From NCBI GenBank assembly GCA_013397115.1, contig VWZW01002445.1, forward strand, positions 1,279,141 to 1,343,140: DNA of 64,000 bases, written 5' to 3'. Below, in pieces: positions 59,916 to 64,000 of the stretch (position 1 is the first letter of the stretch; every line of letters begins with the position of its first letter). A program made the translations under genes and the position numbers. The stretch comes from Edolisoma coerulescens (Eukaryota > Chordata > Aves > Passeriformes > Campephagidae). The notes below the pieces were generated by a model, which was not told the DNA's origin, ran no database searches, and saw only the letters and a list, made by a program, of their open reading frames with translations.

Positions 59916-62900
59916 CAAATCAGAAAAGAACAAATTGTGTTTCATTTTTTTGGTAGATCTGAGTTAACTTCAAATCAGAATGGGGTTTAGGCTTGGGAAG
60001 GTATGTCAGTGCCATTCAAGAGGCAGCATTTTGCACAGTCACATGGCAGAGGATGTGGTTACCTCATCTTCAGCTCAAAGTAGGGAAGAGAATGCCAGTT
60101 CTGTAAAAGTCTTGCAGGCTGTGTTATGTCTTTTCTGTCTGCTAAGTGCTGACTGCCTTTAGCTCACATTGACTTGACTGCAAGATAGTTCCTGATATGT
60201 ATCAATGTCCCTAAACATGCTTCACGACTCACTTCAAACATCTGGTCCAAAGGAGAGTCAAGAAGTGGATTAGTTTAAGCTGATCAACTTCTATGAAACA
60301 GACTAAATATGGAACTTCACTTAAATCCAGAAATCCCTCCTTGGGGTTGATTAATGCATACGGCCTTTATTTTGCTTCTTGGAAACCAGAAAGCACTTAA
60401 ATAACAGTGTCCTGCAATGTGTCCCTCACCCCTTTTGTAATGCAGGTCTGGAGCCCAGATATATATTGTGGAGCACACTGAAATCTGCTAATGAGACTGA
60501 CCATCACTTGACCTGTACTTCTGGTCCCACTGGCTTGCTGGCTGTAGGTTACATCTGTGTTGCTCTCACGACCTGTGAAATGCTATATTGAGATGGAAAT
60601 AGCAGTGCCCTGGATTTTGTTGTGCCTCCAGTTTTTATTTTCAGGGTGTATCAACCTGCTCCCCTGAGCACAGATGCATAAAGAACACTTGTAACATTTG
60701 ATCAGTTCAGTGCTTTGCCATTAATTTCTCTCTCTCTCTGTGCCACAAACTGACTTCTAAGATAGATGTTCAGCTGTATCCCAGACAGTTACATATTTAT
60801 CATTTTATCACTCAATTCTCTGGAAACCGGAATCCCAGGGGGAAAAAAGGTACAGTCATCACCTGGTATATCATGGTAAACCAGTATCTGGTGAAGGAAA
60901 TTCAGTATTTGTCACTTTTAAAGAACAAATTATATTGTGTGGCTCTGTTACCTGCATTTGTTAGCATTCTTTGTTCAACAGGTGAGTTTTAAACTCTGAC
61001 TGTACCTGCAGGCAATAGAGTGTGGCAGATGTGCTACAGCTTTTCATAAAGCTGTGGATAGGGTCCCCTTTGCACCTGTCCTGTGAAACAGAATCATGTG
61101 CCTATGAACTGAGGACACTCTTCAGAAATGGCAGGTAAATCTCATGTTGCAAAATTTATGCTAAGAAAGTAAATCTTTGAAAGAAATATCTCTTGCCATG
61201 CAGTGGTTTCTTCCTCTCTGTGTGCTGAGGCACATCTAAAATCAAAGAAGGGAGAATCTTTACTAATTGGATTTGGAGTTGTTTTAATCACAAAGAACTG
61301 TTGAAATGGAAAGCATGTTTGTTCAAATCCACAGTTCTACCCTGTCAGGAATTGAGCAGATTATTCACTGGTACTGTGTATCATCTTATTTCTGAGGATT
61401 GTACCACCTCAGATGTATTTTCTGTCCTTGGATGGCTCACGTTCTTTATGCTTCTCAATTTTTTATACCTTTTAACTGAAAAGAAAAATACTGCTATGCT
61501 TCCATGAAATTGAAAGAACTAGGTCTAGCTTAAACTAAGGGGTTTTTTTCCAGTGCTTTTTATTATTTGGATGGTGGTAGTACTTCAAGAGTCTGGTCCT
61601 CCTTATCCTTTGTACACCGTAAAAAAAACCTGCTAAAGTTAATTGTTCTCTCATGAAATGAGCCGGTGGGCAGATTTAATATTTCTGTGAATTAATGCTT
61701 CCTTCTTGATTTTTACAGTGTAATTGAAACTGAGAACTGATTATTGTGAAGACACCTGAATAAGGGAACTTCTTCTGGCCTTTGGTGGTTAGAGAATGAT
61801 GTCCTCATCCCACCTTTATCCAAGAGCAAGACTCAGTGCTTGCTGTGACTTGTTGAGTCCTCCTACAAAATAAAATTTCATTAAATTTAGTTTTAAATTA
61901 TGGAAATAATAGCTGTGTCTTGCATCACTTAAGTGTTCTCCTAGATTATAGGGTAAATGATCTCCTTCTGATCGTTCAGGTTATTCAGTGGCTAAGTCAG
62001 ATGACTCTGCTTACCTGACATTAAGATTCAGGGGACTGAGCTGGCAGGTCTGTGGCAGCCTGAGCAGCCAGTGTGGTACTGGCTGCTGCCATCCTGCTGG
62101 CTCAGTCCTTCCTATCCTTTCTATGGGAGTCCTAACTTCTCCCTCACACTCCGTTGCTCACCTGATCCTGCCTTGCACGATGGCTGAGCCAGAGTAAAGC
62201 TGTTTCTCAGTAGTTCACTTTTCTGCTGACTTAGTCCACTGAGGTGGCTCAGCACAGGTCAATGGAGGAGCCAGTACATGACAGGAGGTGAAATTAGAGG
62301 GAAGGAGAAGATGACAGACACCATGACCTCTCATGAAACCACTGCTTAATGTGGACCTGCTGGATGTAGACATAGATTGGACAAAACTGCATCCAAATTA
62401 CCTCAGAATGGAAGACCTGGGGCAGAGTTCTTTAAATGCTGAATTGTGTAGAGCATTGCTTTGTTGTCTTCTAACAAATGTAGCATCTCAGAAAGCTGTG
62501 CCACACACAAGGTGTAAGACTCTGTGCACTTTGGATGCCCCAGAGGCGAGGCAGCGAGACCCAGAGGTCAGGTGTGGTACAGACAGAAGCACTGAACATG
62601 CAGGATGATGCTCCGATGTTACACTCCCAAACCAGAGGGCAGGAACATACTTGGGGAGACAGGGACTGAGCAGTATCATGCATTTTCAAAGGCACATGTG
62701 ACCTCCATTCTTGAGAAGCAGTGAGTGTGATCTAGCCCTGCATCTGTAAATCCTGTCTTCCCTGCCCCGTGTCTATTCAAAGGTGAGAGGAGATGCAGGC
62801 TTATTGTAGTGCAGAAGCCCATCGCTGGCTTGGAGTGAGCATCACTTACAGTGCTAGTATCAACTCCTTGGACTGTCACAGTAAAAGTCATGGAGCTGGA

Positions 62901-64000
62901 CCAGGTCTGACAACAGCTTAGCCACTTACGTGGGAAAGAATCCGGAGCTCTGACTTTTTTCTTTGAACCCTCTGTTTTGAGGTGATTCGCTGTCAAGACA
63001 TTGATGTGGCTGTTTGGATGGAGTTTGGTGAAGGTGACAGGTCCTTGTGAAGTTCTTACCTACAGAGCTTTTGGTTGCCCTTGTGCGTGCATATAGTTAG
63101 CCTGTCCACTTAGATCTGAGCAGGTGAAACTTGGATAACACTTAAGGAGAATCTAAGATATGCTGTTTGGGCGTTGGGGTTTTTTTTTCTCTTTTAATCT
63201 TAAGGAAATTATTCTGATAATGAATGCAGTTGGTTAGGAGTTTGGAAGATGAGTGTGCAGGAAAGGATGGTGCAGCCTTGAAGTCCTGGCTTCCTCAGAT
63301 AGTTTTTTAATGTCTAGGAGAAACACTTGTAATGTGAATCATTACAGCTTCTGGCTGACTTTGGATGAACTAAAAATTACAGTGGCTGAAAGCATGCATT
63401 GACAGAGTCTGTAATAAAAAAATATTTTAGTATATTCTTAGTAGATTTATTTTGATCACCCAGGTTAGCCTGGCTGGTGGGAGCAGCAAGACTAGTAAAA
63501 TAAACAAGTAGCTTTAGATTGAAAAAATGAAATAGCTTTTGTTCTTAGCAAGTCTACAGCTGAAAGAAGTTGTACAATAATGCTTCATAGTTTTATGTGG
63601 CAGTGTTAACTTATAAAAGTTTTGGGGGTGAGGTGAATTAATCAATTCCTCCAAATGTTTATATTATTTGCTCTGATACTGTCTTACAGTCCCCTAAGAC
63701 TCCTGCTCTGTAGGTGGCAGAAAAGGAAGAGTAAAACTGTTAGCTCAATTGCAGGAAGGTTTTCTGATTTTGCATGTGAGAAATACCACTAAATGAAAGT
63801 GAAGGTGCATGTGTTCATAGACACCTCCATTTTCACAGCTTTCAGTGAACTCCTTCTAAAAGTCTGTGGGGTTTAGATGCTTCAGTCACTGGGGCAACTC
63901 CAGGCATTCAGTTCCTTTTCTCTATTTGAGACCTCTTCTGTTGTACATAATGCCATCTTCAAGTTGAGTTCTTCAGGCTGAAACTGCTGCTTTCTCACTG

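Larger units (their letters stand above)
44040..64000 (+). other. CMTM7: CMTM7 intron 1 (at least 19.96 kb, incomplete)
   Basis: Starts with GTAAGG and continues past the right edge. After the CpG island (to ~44250) it is AT-rich to mixed DNA without recognisable exons. Contents are listed separately: a purine-rich tract (55.8 kb), a 21 bp tandem duplication (55.4 kb), a solo LTR with a nested CR1 (56.3-57.0 kb), and a CR1 ORF2 fragment (59.1-59.9 kb). The stretches 44,250-55,370, 57,005-59,110 and 59,920-64,000 gave me nothing identifiable beyond short simple tracts. Confidence 0.75.

Noticed and set aside
62333..62608. 91-codon ATG-started frame near the right edge
   Set aside because: No recognised similarity and two overlapping antisense frames of similar length; insufficient support.
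44250..64000. Search by eye for CMTM7 exon 2 (start of the MARVEL helices)
   Set aside because: No stretch encoding the expected VTLL...FEVVT...DL pattern with flanking splice sites was found; the exon most likely lies beyond 64,000.
1..64000. tRNA, rRNA, CRISPR, bacterial-type operons or a novel defence/biosynthetic system
   Set aside because: Nothing of the kind is visible. The window is an ordinary bird nuclear locus with two split genes, long introns and retroelements.

Overview
This is nuclear DNA from a vertebrate, almost certainly a bird. The protein-coding content is two neighbouring members of the CMTM (CKLF-like MARVEL transmembrane domain-containing) family, CMTM8 and CMTM7, both on the + strand in tandem. 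The mobile-element content is avian: CR1 LINEs, one ending in the ATTCTATG-type octamer repeats typical of bird CR1, and a bird-type endogenous-retrovirus LTR. Genes are sparse, split by long introns with canonical GT-AG junctions, and start in CpG islands. The LTR type suggests a non-galliform bird, but this is from remembered consensus and the species cannot be named.

Layout. 1-4400: upstream of CMTM8, no recognised gene; a 34-codon coding-looking run touches the left edge and a ~65 bp segment is duplicated (1812 and 3358). About 4420-5050: CpG island, promoter and first exon of CMTM8. 4852-32670: the 27.8 kb CMTM8 intron 1, with an old MIR/CORE-type SINE (~8.3 kb), an old CR1 (~24.1-24.9 kb), low-complexity tracts and several candidate cis-regulatory stretches. 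32671-39535: CMTM8 exons 2-4; intron 3 holds a reverse CR1. 39536-~40000: CMTM8 3' UTR with two polyadenylation-signal clusters. ~40000-43400: short intergenic region. ~43430-44250: second CpG island with exon 1 of CMTM7. 44040-64000: CMTM7 intron 1, which runs off the right edge; it contains a degraded CR1 ORF2 fragment and a solo LTR into which a short CR1 has inserted.

CMTM8 is complete: four phase-0 coding exons of 56, 58, 39 and 27 codons, giving a 180-residue four-pass MARVEL protein. CMTM7 is represented only by its first 54 codons. Both proteins are known in mammals as small membrane proteins that dampen receptor signalling (EGFR; CMTM7 also in B cells). They share an intron position just before or at the first membrane helix, as expected for tandem duplicates.

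I found no new biological system. The most informative observations are the nested CR1-in-LTR insertion, several small duplications, an unusually CpG-retaining intronic stretch at ~16.4-16.9 kb, and the open upstream reading frame at the CMTM8 start. Repeat-family calls rest on remembered consensus features, not on a search.
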